A DNA stretch of 64,000 nucleotides from positions 399,217,002-399,281,001 of the forward strand of contig CM048750.1 in assembly GCA_026315105.1 (NCBI GenBank). Reading direction: 5' to 3'. Shown piece after piece: positions 11,598 to 23,776 of the stretch; position 1 is the stretch's first letter, and each line of letters opens with the position of its first letter. The DNA comes from Locusta migratoria. Lineage: Eukaryota > Arthropoda > Insecta > Orthoptera > Acrididae. A model generated the notes under the pieces. It was not told the DNA's origin. It saw only the letters and a program-made list of their open reading frames with translations, and ran no database searches. The position numbers were made by a program, and so were the translations under genes.

Positions 11598-12108
11598 CAA
11601 AATGGACAGAATCTCATAAACTGAGATTTTGAAGTTTAAATATTCATTATCATACATCATTTTCATAGATATTTCAATTTTACTGTAATTTATTACTTTG
11701 TTTAATACTTTATTTATAATTTTTTTCACCACAGTATGGAGCAGTGAAGGGTTAAAATATTTGGGAGCTACACACAACAGTCCAACTGTGTCTTCCTTCG
11801 AAATCCTTCTGTCTTCTACTAGCTTATATGCCTGTGCTTCGCAACGGTTGTTGAAGGAGGGTCTTTGTGTATCATGGCTTTTTAGGGTTCCAGACCTCAG
11901 TAAGTAAGAAAAGAATCCTTGTTGGATCGCTCTGTCAATAAATTCAGTTGTCCTAGCCAATATGTCAAATGTAAGTAAAAGTCACTGTCCAAAACGATGT
12001 ATCTTCATAAATTTTTTGATACAAAAAGTGAAACGTGCCAAAATAAGCAAAGAAATGTCATCAAGTATTTAATACACAAAGCTAGATCAGTAACACTATG
12101 TTCAATGT

Positions 12109-12887
12109 CTGTTGGTATTCGTGGACATTCACACGCTTGATTGATTGGTGATATAGGGCACTCAACATCGAGGTCATAAGCGCCCATACTCAAACCTGAA
12201 CGGATGGAAGAAAAATGACGCATGTCGGATGGACTTGCGAAATATAAAAGCACACCTACAGTTATAGGGATAGCATAAAACAACTTGTAAAAGGACTAAA
12301 ACCGAGGATAAAACATTGACAGATGTATGTGGCCCGGTAACTACTTAAAAGTAAAGGGTGACTGAGCCACTCTGACACATATTAACATAGCACACCCAGT
12401 ATTTTGGGAAGAAGTCCAGACATAGTACAAAATCGTAGGACACAATCCACAGATGCCTATCACCACCTGAAATAGATTTCATGTCCTGTGAGAGACCGAA
12501 ATTTCCTGTGGTACCAGCAAATAAAACACATTTTGTTGCAATATGTCATATTGACAGGTGTGTCCTACATCTGTCACACTCCGGCGGTTCTTCACTGCTT
12601 AAAAGAAAACCATGTCTCAGTGGGCAATGACGAATTCAAAGACGAGTGAGGGCGACTTCATCAGCTCTTCAGGGGCGGAAGGACGTACCCCATGGGCGGA
12701 CTGAGGATTTTACCGCTCGTAGTTTATTATCCGCCACATCCAATCACTGATCCTCCCACATAGTCATGGTTGTTCGTGTCACAAAGGAGGTGACGGATTT
12801 TAGCGGGACAGAACAACATACGGCAGGGGGAAGAGAACAAGCCTCTTTAGCTGCTGCATCAACCAGTTCATTTCCCTGTTGGTATTC
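12109..12887 (-). mobile_element. 5'-truncated I-like LINE insertion with 12 bp TSD
   Basis: 12130-12878 matches 14376-15124 base for base at a constant offset of 2246, i.e. the last part of the RNase H domain plus 3' UTR of the neighbouring LINE. It is flanked by the 12 bp duplication CTGTTGGTATTC (12109-12120 and 12876-12887). A truncated 5' end plus a TSD is the signature of target-primed reverse transcription. Lack of differences implies a very recent insertion. Confidence 0.85.
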
Positions 12888-13564
12888 TGTTACATACGTT
12901 TGGTTCTTTCTTGTACTACTCCATACTTATTATGCAGCAGCGGAGTTTATTACTTCTTTGGTGCACTACAGCACCAATATCACTTGTTTGATATACTACA
13001 CAATCTGTACTTCAAGCATAACCTACATCTAAAACAATTACCCTGATTCCACTTTTATGAAACGAAGTTGTTCCATGCAAATCTGTGAAGTAGTTTAGGA
13101 GATTACGTATTTCTAATAGATGAACAGACAGTTACTGAAAACACTTAAGATCATGATATATATTTTTCTGTGATCTGATTTTGATGAAATCATGCCTATG
13201 TTGCCCCAATGTTAGGTCAAATTTCCTGTGGAAAACACATGAAAATGTATCAGTAGTCTTTTTATACATTTGCAAAACGTGTTACAAATAGGTATATCTT
13301 CATGAATATGATGTAGCTTATATCATACATCAGTTATATCACAGGCATACATCACTAGACTGGCAAAATTGCCTCTGTGACTGAGCCTGACGCCACCATC
13401 TTGCCTCAGCTCACATTATAAAGTTTCTGTACGGTATTAGTATGAACTTCTGACACGACGTTGTAAGCCATATTAGTTGGTTTGAACAGGATTTGCATTT
13501 GAGCCAATACTTCCTCAATGAATTAAAACATACATTGTCGAATCGTGTTATGAGAAGAACAGGT
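12888..13564 (-). repeat. Helitron-like internal sequence, degenerate repeat units
   Basis: 13040-13300 contains reverse-strand versions of the units seen at 20500-21490 and 61900-62740 (for example TCTGATTTTGATGAAATCA and the AAATTTCCTGTGGAAAACAC segment). The remainder to 13564 is AT-rich with no recognised feature. Confidence 0.5.
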
Positions 13565-13920
13565 TACGTACGGTTAAATTTTACTTAACAGGCACCCTCG
13601 CGTGATTACGTTGTCAACCATGTTACATTAGCATTATCCTGTCGCGTGACAATGCAAATGTTTGTCCTGAAATATTCGTTTTACCAGTGCAGCTTATTTT
13701 ACTGAGTGAACGAGGGTACACACAAGAACCTGTCAACCATAGAGCAGGAATAGCATTAATTTACTTCATTGTACGAAACACTAATCAAGTCATCTCAATG
13801 CGGACATTTCAGAATATTAACATCTTGGCAAAAATTTTCTTCCGTTTTGTTGATGTTGCCAACATATTCATGCGAGACCGCTGGGATGGTAGGTAAAATT
13901 TAACCGTTACATACAGTGAA
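13565..13920. mobile_element. MITE, family member 1
   Basis: The left end reads TACGGTTAAATTTTACTTA. The reverse complement of the right end (13840-13912) reads AACGGTTAAATTTTACCTA and remains alignable for about 60 bp (GTTGTCAACC versus GTTGGCAAC). The right end is also homologous to 40500-40585. No transposase trace. The TSD could not be fixed. Confidence 0.6.
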
Positions 13921-14375
13921 AGCAAAAGTAATTATCTGAATAACACCAAGAAGAATAAAGATTTATTATCCACGATAAACAGAACATTTAGCATGGTCAT
14001 ACTATTGAAAGAAAAGCCGAAGTTGACAGAAACTGACAACCGATTAATAAAAATAGGAAACATGACTCATTAGTGTATATATCAAAGCGGACTACAGAAT
14101 TCCTGAGAACTCTCAAAAGAATGATACGCGTTATACACAATAAACAACACTTTTATAATTACCATACTACTGAAGGAAAATCTGAAATGGACTGAAATTA
14201 GTAAGAGATTAATAATAACAGAAAATCGATGCAACTCATTACTGTATGTGTCAATTTTACTCAAGCTGAAAAAATTACAGCTCTATACAACACACCAATA
14301 TTGCATATGTCAAAACTCAAAAGACAGCGTAGTTACGTCAGTTCATGCATATTTTATGACTTTTTTCTCTAATAA
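13921..14375. other. AT-rich sequence, nothing identified
   Basis: Between the MITE and the 3' end of the I-like LINE. It contains two similar segments (around 13967-14050 and 14130-14220, both with AATAAACA, ATACTACTGAA/ATACTATTGAA, GACTGAAA/GACAGAAA) that look like a decayed ~160 bp direct duplication. Confidence 0.35.
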
Positions 14376-14989
14376 CACACGCTTGATTGATTGGTGATAT
14401 AGGGCACTCAACATCGAGGTCATAAGCGCCCATACTCAAACCTGAACGGATGGAAGAAAAATGACGCATGTCGGATGGACTTGCGAAATATAAAAGCACA
14501 CCTACAGTTATAGGGATAGCATAAAACAACTTGTAAAAGGACTAAAACCGAGGATAAAACATTGACAGATGTATGTGGCCCGGTAACTACTTAAAAGTAA
14601 AGGGTGACTGAGCCACTCTGACACATATTAACATAGCACACCCAGTATTTTGGGAAGAAGTCCAGACATAGTACAAAATCGTAGGACACAATCCACAGAT
14701 GCCTATCACCACCTGAAATAGATTTCATGTCCTGTGAGAGACCGAAATTTCCTGTGGTACCAGCAAATAAAACACATTTTGTTGCAATATGTCATATTGA
14801 CAGGTGTGTCCTACATCTGTCACACTCCGGCGGTTCTTCACTGCTTAAAAGAAAACCATGTCTCAGTGGGCAATGACGAATTCAAAGACGAGTGAGGGCG
14901 ACTTCATCAGCTCTTCAGGGGCGGAAGGACGTACCCCATGGGCGGACTGAGGATTTTACCGCTCGTAGTTTATTATCCGCCACATCCAA

Positions 14990-17900
14990 TCACTGATCCT
15001 CCCACATAGTCATGGTTGTTCGTGTCACAAAGGAGGTGACGGATTTTAGCGGGACAGAACAACATACGGCAGGGGGAAGAGAACAAGCCTCTTTAGCTGC
15101 TGCATCAACCAGTTCATTTCCCTGGATCCCTATGTGCCCAAGAATCCAACAGAAGATTATCTCCTTGTAGTGTCGTTGCAGTGCAAGGAGAGCACCCTCT
15201 ACGTCTTGCACCATCCAATATGCCGGATACATTTGGTCGACAGCGAGAAGGGCGCTATGGGATTCTGACCAGATCAGGAACTTCATACCTTGATGCCTTT
15301 TGATCTGTTCTAGTGCAAACAGTTCCACATAGTAAATGGAAAACTGTTTTGGGAGCCCTATCCGAAGGACAGAGTCAGGGAACACAACAGAGCAGCTGAG
15401 ACGATCTCCCTGCTTGGATCCATCTGTATAGACAATAATAAAATCTGCGTGGTGGTTTTAAAATCTCCAAAAATCTACTTTTTAGGGGAACGCTTGTCCA
15501 CTGTTGGTCAAGCTGATCCCTACGAGTTTATGAGAGTAACTCGGGCGTCCGATCCGATAATCCATTTGTAGTCTGAGGCAACATCCCAGAGATAAATTAA
15601 ATTGGTCCCAATCCCCCGGTTCTGACCAAGGTTTTCGGGAGGTTTTTAAATCTGTCCGAGGTACAATGCTTCTTAAAAGCAGTCAGATCTAAAATCAATG
15701 TAGGCCTATGAAGGAGCCAAGGAGAACCCCTTGCGTTGAACCTTGATGCCCTGCACCTGCAGCAACTCAAGGCTCTCCTGTGCTCGAATCCCAAACGGTC
15801 TCGTAGCCTGTGGGCGGTTATGGAACAAACATTGTTTGGGCTGCTGTGCAACACTGAGAGAAAGTAACACGTGCAGAACTGACAGAGCTCTGTACACCAG
15901 GTGTGCCACGAACAAAAGACAGCATACAGAGTGTGGGGGCTCACCAGCTTCTGCGCACAGGCTAAGTACTGGACTTGTACGATACGCACCAGTCGGCAAC
16001 CTGATACCTTCTTGGTGTACTGCATCTAGTATTTTCTGGTAGGAAGGCCTGGCTGATCCATAGACCTGGCAGCCATATTCCAGTCTAGGCCGCATGAAAG
16101 CTTATAGAACTGGAGCAGACATGACCTGTCAGCACCCCGAGACCGATAACTGAGACAGTTTAGAATACTTAGAGCCTTGAGGCATCTCAATTTGACCACT
16201 TTAAGGTGTGGCAACCACGTTCGCCTCTCGTCGAAAGTGAGGCCAAGATATTTCACCTTGTCCTGAAAGGTGAGAACAGTGTTTCCTAGTTTTAAAACAG
16301 GTGTATTAAAAAGGGAACGGGAGTGATTAAAATCCACACAGACAGTTTTCTCAAAGGAAAACTTGAAAACCAATGGTGTTAAACCATTCCTCCAACCGCC
16401 TGATCGTCAAATGCAATGGAGGATGCACAGAAGATGGAGAAGACGTCCACAAACAAGGAACACTGTACAGGCAGTCGCACGGTGGATGTAATGCCGTTTA
16501 TGGCTATGGCGAATACCGTTACGCTTAAAACACTCCCTTGTGGGACACCATTCTCTTGTTTAAAACAGTCAGACAAGGCGCTCCCAACCTTGTATCTAAA
16601 TTCAGAGAGGAAAGATCAGATAAATCCACGAAAACCCCACTGTTAAAGCTGCTGTACAACAAGGTGTCGCCAAGTAATATCATACGCCTTTTCAAGGTCA
16701 AAGAAAACACCGATTAGGTGTTGCTTCTGTACGAAAGCTTGCTGGATTGCACTTTCTAGCAGGGTGAGGTTATCCAGTGTAGAGTTGTACCTCCTGAACC
16801 CACATTGAGAGCGGCTAAGTAAGGATCTGGTTGGTTGGTTGGTTGGTGTTTGAAGGAACCACACTACTATGGACATCAGTCCCTTTCTCCAATCACCGAG
16901 ACAACATAATAGACCGCTACAATTGGACATAACGTGTGAAAGTACATCAAACCATAGATGGAAAATGTCAAATCAAAGAATCGACAAAAGGAAAGAAAGA
17001 AGAGATTTAAAAGAGAAGACCAGAGTGTCCAGGCTGGGTGTTCACAGAAATAAAAAAAAATAGAACGTCCAGCCACTCTGCAACACATTAAAATCCCCTG
17101 CCTAATAATATTAACCAGGCGCAGAATAAATAGATAAAGCATACTCAGTAACGTCAGATGGAATTGTAGAATCCACTGTTACGAATAAAAGTTAAAACAG
17201 AATCAGCCACAGAGGCACTGTCACCTAAAACAAAGTATGGATCTCCTTTCAAGCACCCATACTAAGCGCCGGTTGACCATACGCTCCAACGTCTTACCAA
17301 TGCAGCTAGTGATGCTAATGCTCCGATAACTACCTAGGTCGGTGCGATCTTTTCCGGTTTCAAAATTGGAATTAAAATGGATTCTTTCCAAGAACATGGA
17401 AAGTTCCCCATAATCCAAATTTCATTAAAAATATGTAAGAGGACCTCCTTTGAGTGGGATGCCAACAGTTTCAGCAGTCTGTACAGTATCTTGTCATAAC
17501 CAGGTGCAGAATCATGAGCTGCTGACAATGCGGATTCCAGCTCTCACATCGAGAAAGGTTGGTTGTAGTCCTCAACGTTGGAGGAACGGAGGTCATAGCC
17601 AACCCTCTCCTGTATTGTCCGATATTGACGGAAGAATGGAACCTGGCGAGAATCGGATGTAACAGCTTCATAGGATTCTGCCATAACTTGGGTAATGTCC
17701 AGGACAACCCTGCCCTCGCACAGCTCCTATTGGCGGTCAGGAGTTCCATCCCGAAATCCTCCTAACGGCTTCCCATACTTTAGCTGCAGGAACTCTTGCC
17801 AAGACCTCTGCGTACCCTCTTTAATAATTCTCCTTGCTTGTGCCCTTGCCACTCAAAAATTGGCCAAATTCGTATTGGTGGGGCTCCGATGGAATCGCCG

Positions 17901-18772
17901 CAATGCTGCTCGTCTGTCTCTGATCGCTGAACGACAAGCACCGTTCCTACCAAGGAACAGCTGGTCTCTGAAGCGTTGGCTTCGATTCCGGGATGGAGGC
18001 GTCAGCAGCATTGTGAATCACTCAGTCTTCGACACCATGACACGGCTCAAAAATAGCAAACTGCTGAAAAAGTGTCCGGTTAGCTTTGTGCAGCTACCAT
18101 CTCGGTGGCTTCCCACTGCAATCTACCGACAAGTCTATCCAAATGGGATAGTGGTCACTGCCATGAAGGTCATTGTCCACGCTCCACTGAACAGTGTGTG
18201 CAAGAGCAGGCGAGCAGAGGGAGAGGTCTATGGCTGAAGACGAATTTGTAGCAGTGCTAAAATGTGTCGGCTGGCCTGTGTTCAGTAAGACAACATCAGA
18301 GGAGTATATCACAGTTTCAACCAACCTGTCACCCTGGGGCAGTTGTTGTTAGAGCCCTATAGTGCATTTTGCGCATTGAAATGTCCTATAAGAAGAAAGG
18401 GATGAGGGAGTTCTTCAATAAGCTGTATCAGAAGATGACTGTCAACATGCTCTCCAGGCAGTAAGTAAAGAGAGCAGACTGTGATATCATGATGGGCCAG
18501 TATACGAACAGCAACTGCTTGCAATGTACTGGTCAACGGTACAAGTGAGGAGTGAAAAGTGTCCTGACGAACACTGCCACACCACCTTGTGCCCTATCAC
18601 CCGTTAGATCGTCTTTCCTATGGAGTTGATAGCCTCTCAGGACAGGTGTATCAGTCCGTTTGAAGTGTCTCTCTTGAAGGGAGACACAGAAAGGCCTATC
18701 CTTCACAAGAAGCTTAAGGTCCTCCAAACGAGTCCTGTATCCCGCCAAATTCCACTGCAGTATGGGAGCCAT
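14990..18772 (-). pseudogene. I-like LINE ORF2: endonuclease, RT, RNase H, multiple frameshifts
   Basis: Endonuclease: LQWNLAGYRTRLEDLKLL at the start (18772), GGVAVFVR, and the C-terminal HGSDHYPIWIDL near 18130-18170. RT: SAAHDSAPGYDKILY (about 17520), then after the insertion SQCGFRRYNSTLDNLTLL, FFDLEKAYDITW, GVPQGSVLS and VKYLGLTFDERRTW. The catalytic FADD is degraded to FVDV near 16440-16460. RNase H: YYVELFALEQI, WSESHSALLAV and GHIGIQGNELVDAAAKEA (15120-15190). Frames change several times, so no full polyprotein remains. The domain order is complete, and the element was full length when inserted. Confidence 0.82.
16829..17238. mobile_element. Short interspersed insertion with (GGTT)n end
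   Basis: 410 bp interrupts the LINE RT between the ERRS and LLSRSQCGF segments. It starts with five GGTT units (16829-16846) and is flanked by GGATCT on both sides (16823-16828, 17239-17244). On the minus strand it ends in (AACC)n, so it was probably inserted by LINE machinery as a SINE-like or truncated retroelement. No clear tRNA-like A/B boxes were recognised, so its class is open. Confidence 0.55.
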
Positions 18773-19368
18773 GTCACCTGTGTGGGTCTACCTTCTCTCT
18801 ACCCTTGTGCCGCGATAGTGAGGCACTCTTGGAGCGCTGGGTAGCAGATTGACTGCTTGATTCTGGTGATGACGCATCAAAGTTCATAATAATGTCCTCA
18901 TCAGTCAGCGCTGCCATAAAGACGTCCGATGATGCTCCCGAAAGAGTTGCAAGTGGATGTGGAGATACTTTCCTTGGTTTCTTCTTTTGAGAAGATGAGG
19001 AGGAAAGGGAGCACTCTGCTTTGGCGGAATATTATTCTTTTGAGGCACTTTGCTGGTGAGGTGCCTTCTTAATGATTTCCTGCGGTTCCTTGTCGAGTGC
19101 AACTTCTGTAGCAACAGAGATCACATCGTCTGCAAAAGCGGTACCTGTAGCTTTGTTGGCCGTAGTTGGTGGGGCAAGAGGCAGGGGAGCTTTAGCTGCC
19201 TGACATGTGCAAGTATTGGTGCTGCCACTAACAGCCTCAGTTTGTGTCGAGGCATCTATTGTGGTGATGGGTCTCTGTAAAGCAGCATCGAACGAGGTGG
19301 GAATTCAGGTGGCTGGATGGCCTTAAATATCTTCTTGGTCTCTGCATAGGAAATGCGCCTGGTCATCT

Positions 19369-20204
19369 TTATCTTCTGTATTTTCTTTTCCTCAAGATAC
19401 ACCTGGCAGTCCTGACTCCAAACAGGGTGTTCCCAGAACAATTAACACATTTGTCAGGTAGCGTACAAGCAGCGCCCTCATGTGCCACCTTTCCACATTT
19501 GCCACAAGTTGCCTCCCCCTTACAGCCGAGTGTGGTGTGGCCAAAGCGCTGGCATTTAAAACAGCGCATGGGGTTAGGGATGTAGGGACAGAGCTTCAAC
19601 TGCAAAAACCCTGCCTTCACATGCTCAGGTAGTTTAGGAGTATTAAAAGTAAGGATGAAGCTCTCAGATGACACATGTTCTCCATCCACCCTTTTCTTAA
19701 TATTCTGAATGTCCACTATGCCTTCCGTTGCCCATTCTGCCTTGAGTTCTTCAATTGGATTGTCCATCAGGTCTCTACGGAAAAATTACATCCTTACTGT
19801 AGTTCAGGGTACTGTGTAGTTCTGCGTCAATTTCGTATTCACCCAGATCCTTTGCCTTCTGCAGATTTTCCGCCTGTTCGGAGGTTGACGTTTCAACCAA
19901 CAAGTACCGTTCCACAATCTTTTAACAGATTTCAAAGTGCCCGCAAGACCTTCTAAGCCCTTATTGATATAAAAGGGTGAAATCTTCTCAAAAGAACCTT
20001 CATTCCTTTTAATGATAATAAACACATTCTGGCTAGCAGCCTGTGTTCTGTTGCTTTGGATAAAACTCTTTTTACTATTGAACTGGTCTGGGAAACTAGC
20101 CACCCGAAACCTCTTTTTTGACTGGGTGTTGGTACCCCCCCCCCCCTCCCCAGTGGTACACCCATCACAGTGGAAGCTTCGAGGGACAAATTAGGATTTT
20201 GCAT
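19369..20204 (-). pseudogene. I-like LINE ORF1 (gag-like) with zinc knuckles
   Basis: From the minus strand, an N-terminal region (FPDQFNSKKSFIQSN, FIIIKRNEGSFEKISPFYI) leads to an RNA-binding-like middle (TFNTPKLPEHVKAGFL). Three Cys/His knuckles follow: CFKCQRFGHTTLGC, CGKCGKVAHEGAAC and CVNCSG (19440-19580). Frameshifts occur around 19770-19810 and 19440. Downstream Ser/Lys-rich sequence to about 18850 may be its C-terminus. Such proteins coat LINE RNA before integration. Confidence 0.72.
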
Positions 20205-20489
20205 CTGGGTCCCACGAGTAGCTAGGGAAGTATGTGTCCACCTAGACAGAGCCCCGTGTGCCTAGGTAAGACCTATGGCAGCAAAACTTCCCTGACACCA
20301 ATGATGCAGTATACGGCATTGCCAGTCTAGTAATATATGTCTGAGTTATATTCATCATTTAAAACATTTCTTTTCATGACCATTCATATATCTGGACAAT
20401 GGACTGAGGCATGGAAATCTGAAATACAATAATTATTTCCTTAATGAAGTAGAAATATCACTGAAAACAATTATTATTCTACAATTGTG

Positions 20490-21491
20490 TCTCTCTTTCT
20501 GTTAGGTGCGCTACTGTTGCTCCAATCGTGAGTCTTAAAACGTCCATAACAGTTGGACATATACGTTAGACTGTGATATCAGTATGTAAATATATGGATT
20601 AAACATGGCAAGGATTATATGTTTTACATTCATTGTGTTGAATCATATTTTGTAGAACATAGCTAGCAAGAAAACGATTTTCAGAAATATGGTAAATTTG
20701 AAAAGTCAAAGAGTAAGTAGTATTTTCAAAGAGTAATAATCGAATTGCTGCCCCGAACTTCACATGAACAACCGCAGCGCTATTTATTAGTTCTTCGCTG
20801 CATTACACCGTTTTTCCAAGCATGAAATACACCTAAAACTTCAAATTACGATATCTTTTACTTTCCTGATCTGACTTTGATGAAATGAAGCCTAATGTTG
20901 CTCCAGAATGTTCTCTATTTATCTGCGATAACCCCATGAATGTTCATTTAGTACTTTTCGAGATTACTCTCTACAAATAGACACATGTGATTGCTTTCAG
21001 AGAAATAAAATTGTGATATCTTACTTTTTCTGATTCAATTTTGTGAAATGAAGCGTTTCTGTAATTGCAAGATATCCTCATGTTCCTGTGAAAAACCCCT
21101 GAAAATTCAGCTATTAGTTTGGGAGATGAAAGAGAAAGATAGACATGACGGTTGTTGATGAAAAATGTTAAATTGTGATGTTGTTCTTTCCATGATCAGA
21201 TTTTCATTAAACTAAGTCTATATGTTATCACAAGGTATGCTGAAGTTACCTGTGAAAACCCCATGCAAATTTGTGAAGTAATTTTTGAGAAGTGGTTTTT
21301 AATAGATGAACAGACAGACACGACAGTCTATGAAAACACTTCGTGATCCTAGTTTGATGAAATCAAGCCTAGATCCTGACCAATCTTTGATCATGTTTCC
21401 TGAGAAAACCGCATGAAAATTCGTCCAGTAGTTTTGAAGATTGAAGTGAACAGTGACACACCTACATTTACAGATTTATTATTAGTATAGA
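20490..21491 (-). repeat. Helitron-like 5' region with ~165 bp tandem units
   Basis: Successive degenerate units on the minus strand share AAAACTA-T--ACGAATTTT, CATGGGGTTTTCACAGGTAA and GATATC/TAATTT boxes. GATATC-type anchors occur at 20846, 21011 and about 21174, a spacing near 165 bp. The 5' terminus TCTATACTAATAATAAATC is at 21491. The plus-strand block 61861-62745 starts with the same terminus and even the same preceding CAACATA. Confidence 0.75.
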
Positions 21492-23776
21492 TATGTTGTA
21501 CACTTGTAAAATTTTGCAGCAATATATTGATTTGTATAAGTGCTGTATGTTGGTAAAATCTGTTGCTAATGTGGTTAGTAGTAAGGAAGTGATAGATTAA
21601 AATGTGATGCTTGATGGGGCAGTTTTCCATGAATGTTACTCTTTATGTCCTTATATCTCATGAACTACGTGTCCTACTGTGATACAATTTTGAACGTACA
21701 TTTAGCTTTAAGTGTGTATTCTGTCTGCAAAATTTCCTGCAAGTACAATTGGTAGTGTAGAAATTATAAATTGTATCGTTATACCGAATGCCATAGTTTT
21801 GCTCCATGAACAGTGGAAAAGTAGTAAGCGAGAAACTTTTGTGCTTTCATTATTTTGATGTTGTTGTCTGCGAGAAAAAGTTTAATGAAGGTTTGAAATT
21901 ATGTTTAAAGTTTGTTGTAAGTCACCAGGTACTGTCATTCTCATGTAGTATATTTATAAAATCTTGTCGCATTATGTAGCAGTGTTTTTGCGATTCCTAC
22001 TGTTCATGACAATATATCTGCAGAACCATGTGTAATACTGTACGTGGTTCATACTCCTATAGCAGTTGTTACCTCATGTACGAAACGTGTACCAAATTTG
22101 GTAGAAATCGGTCCAGGGGTTTAGGAGAAAATGTGCAGCATTGTCATTTGACACAGCAGTTCTTCGCGCATCTCATTGTTTATGGTGTCATATCTCCTTA
22201 CATATGTGTCGTAGGTGATTGATGTGGAACACACACACACACACTGCCTATTTTATAACATGTAAGATTACAATTTCATGTTTTTATCCACAAAATATGT
22301 GCACTGATGAGATTCAATTTCGTCTTGGTAAAAGAACTTAAACTTCGCGATGTTAAACGTAGTACTTGATGCACAAAAGTTAAAAAAGCAGACTGCAACA
22401 AAGGGTGAATCGAGGTGTACCATTCACAAAACCTACAGCTTCTAGCAGCATTTTTCAGAACTTCCTGAATCTTTGCCTCCGAATCTAGGCCACAGGTATA
22501 TTTTTAGATCCCAAAACTGGAAAAAAGTGTGGCTTGCATTTGAGTAAACACAGTAATCTGCTTGATTCCATAGCTGGAGTACCCGCATCACAAGCTTTTC
22601 TTACACATCTTTTCCACCATTGTTGACACAGCTGTCACATTGGAAAAAAAAAGAGAGAGAGAGAGAAAAGAATTCTGTGAATTCATGTTTAACAGGAAGA
22701 AATGGAGGGATATCAAAGCAATATCTGTAAACACAAATTACAGTACTTACTGCCATTAGTTATCCTAAAAGATACTTGTGCGCAAACAAAAAGGAAACAT
22801 GTCACAATGACACATATTGTTGAACTACATAATGTCCATGAGTGGCATTGATCTATTGGACAAGCAGATATCATTTTATACAATGAGGACAAAGTCTAAG
22901 AAGTGATCATGCCAATTATTCACTCAAATGATTGATATCTGCATGGTAAACATTTGATGTACATACAAAATTTCTAATTCAATTGAAGAGCTCTCACTTT
23001 TGGATGTTTGACAGTCAAAAGTGATGTTTCATCTTTCAAAGAAAACTGGATGAAATCCAAACTGCAATGGACCATGAGTAAGCATACTGACAGGAGAACA
23101 TGAGAGCTCAGATGTACAACTTTATTCAGGAAACCACTTCATTGCACTAAGTAAAACACTGAAGAGATGCACACACTGCAAGGAAGTAATGATAAAAGTG
23201 TGTGATAAATGCAATGATGGTGTACATGACAGGTATTTTGTTTCATTTCATACTGAATACATAGTCTATTACACCACAATCAGTGTTATTAATTTGTTTA
23301 TGGTGTTTCTCAAAGTTTCATGCATTGACAATGTTGTGCATTTTGATAGCTCATTTTACCAATGTCCCAAAAATACACAGTCTGTAATTTTTGTTTTAAT
23401 ATATGGAATTAAAAAAAAAACTCTTTTTTGTTTCATTTGTCAATCAAGGTATCACATTAATGTAAAGAAGGTTGCAAAAAAATAAATTGGAAAGTAATGG
23501 GTTAAGGGAATCATTCCATCAACGCAAGTAGGATGGTGGCGTGCAAGTACTTACGGCAATGACACAGATTTGGCCTTTGAAAGTGAAATAATTGTGGGTT
23601 AACAATTAGTATGGAGGCTTGGTATGAGGACAATGTTGGAAAGTTTAGTGTTCCATGGCTGAAATGCCACAGCCATATAGCATGATGGTCACCTCTCCCT
23701 AGTTTATCATATTATTCCCACTACCCATGGAGAATTAATATATTATTCATATAAATAAAACTAATTGCAATAGATA
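21492..23776. other. AT-rich region with a Helitron-type motif, otherwise unassigned
   Basis: 22085-22130 contains a segment (ACCAAATTTGGTAGAAATCG followed by GTCCAGGGGTTTAGGAGA) of a type that recurs in invertebrate Helitron-like and related repeats, here with no resolvable ends. There is a short (AC)n run at 22230-22243 and a (GA)n run at 22653-22667. A plus-strand ORF at 23189-23485 is AT-driven and not credible. No RNA gene seen. Confidence 0.4.

Larger units (their letters stand above)
14376..20275 (-). mobile_element. I-like LINE, near full length, disrupted
   Basis: Minus-strand order: gag-like ORF1 with zinc knuckles (20204 to about 18850), apurinic-type endonuclease (18772 to about 18094), RT (about 17530-15700), RNase H (15385-14990) and a ~600 bp 3' UTR ending at 14376. 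An RNase H domain after the RT marks the I group of LINEs. A SINE-like insert (16829-17238) splits the RT. The 5' limit near 20275 is an estimate. Its last 749 bp are identical to the truncated copy at 12130-12878. Confidence 0.8.
11819..21491 (-). mobile_element. Helitron-like element carrying nested insertions (composite)
   Basis: The predicted 5' end (minus strand) is TCTATACTAATAATAAA at 21491, preceded by A. The predicted 3' end is CTAG near 11819, followed by T, just after TGCGAAGCA. Helitrons start TC, end CTRR and insert between A and T. About 160 bp before the 3' end is clearly homologous to the 3' part of the Helitron-like element at 39234-41337. Inside are a full-length I-like LINE, a truncated LINE copy and a MITE; removing them leaves about 2.7 kb. 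The joining of the two ends into one element is inference. Confidence 0.5.

Noticed and set aside
17559..18237. Plus-strand ORFs of 70-180 residues opposite the I-like LINE
   Set aside because: Shadows of the minus-strand endonuclease/RT; no independent domain.
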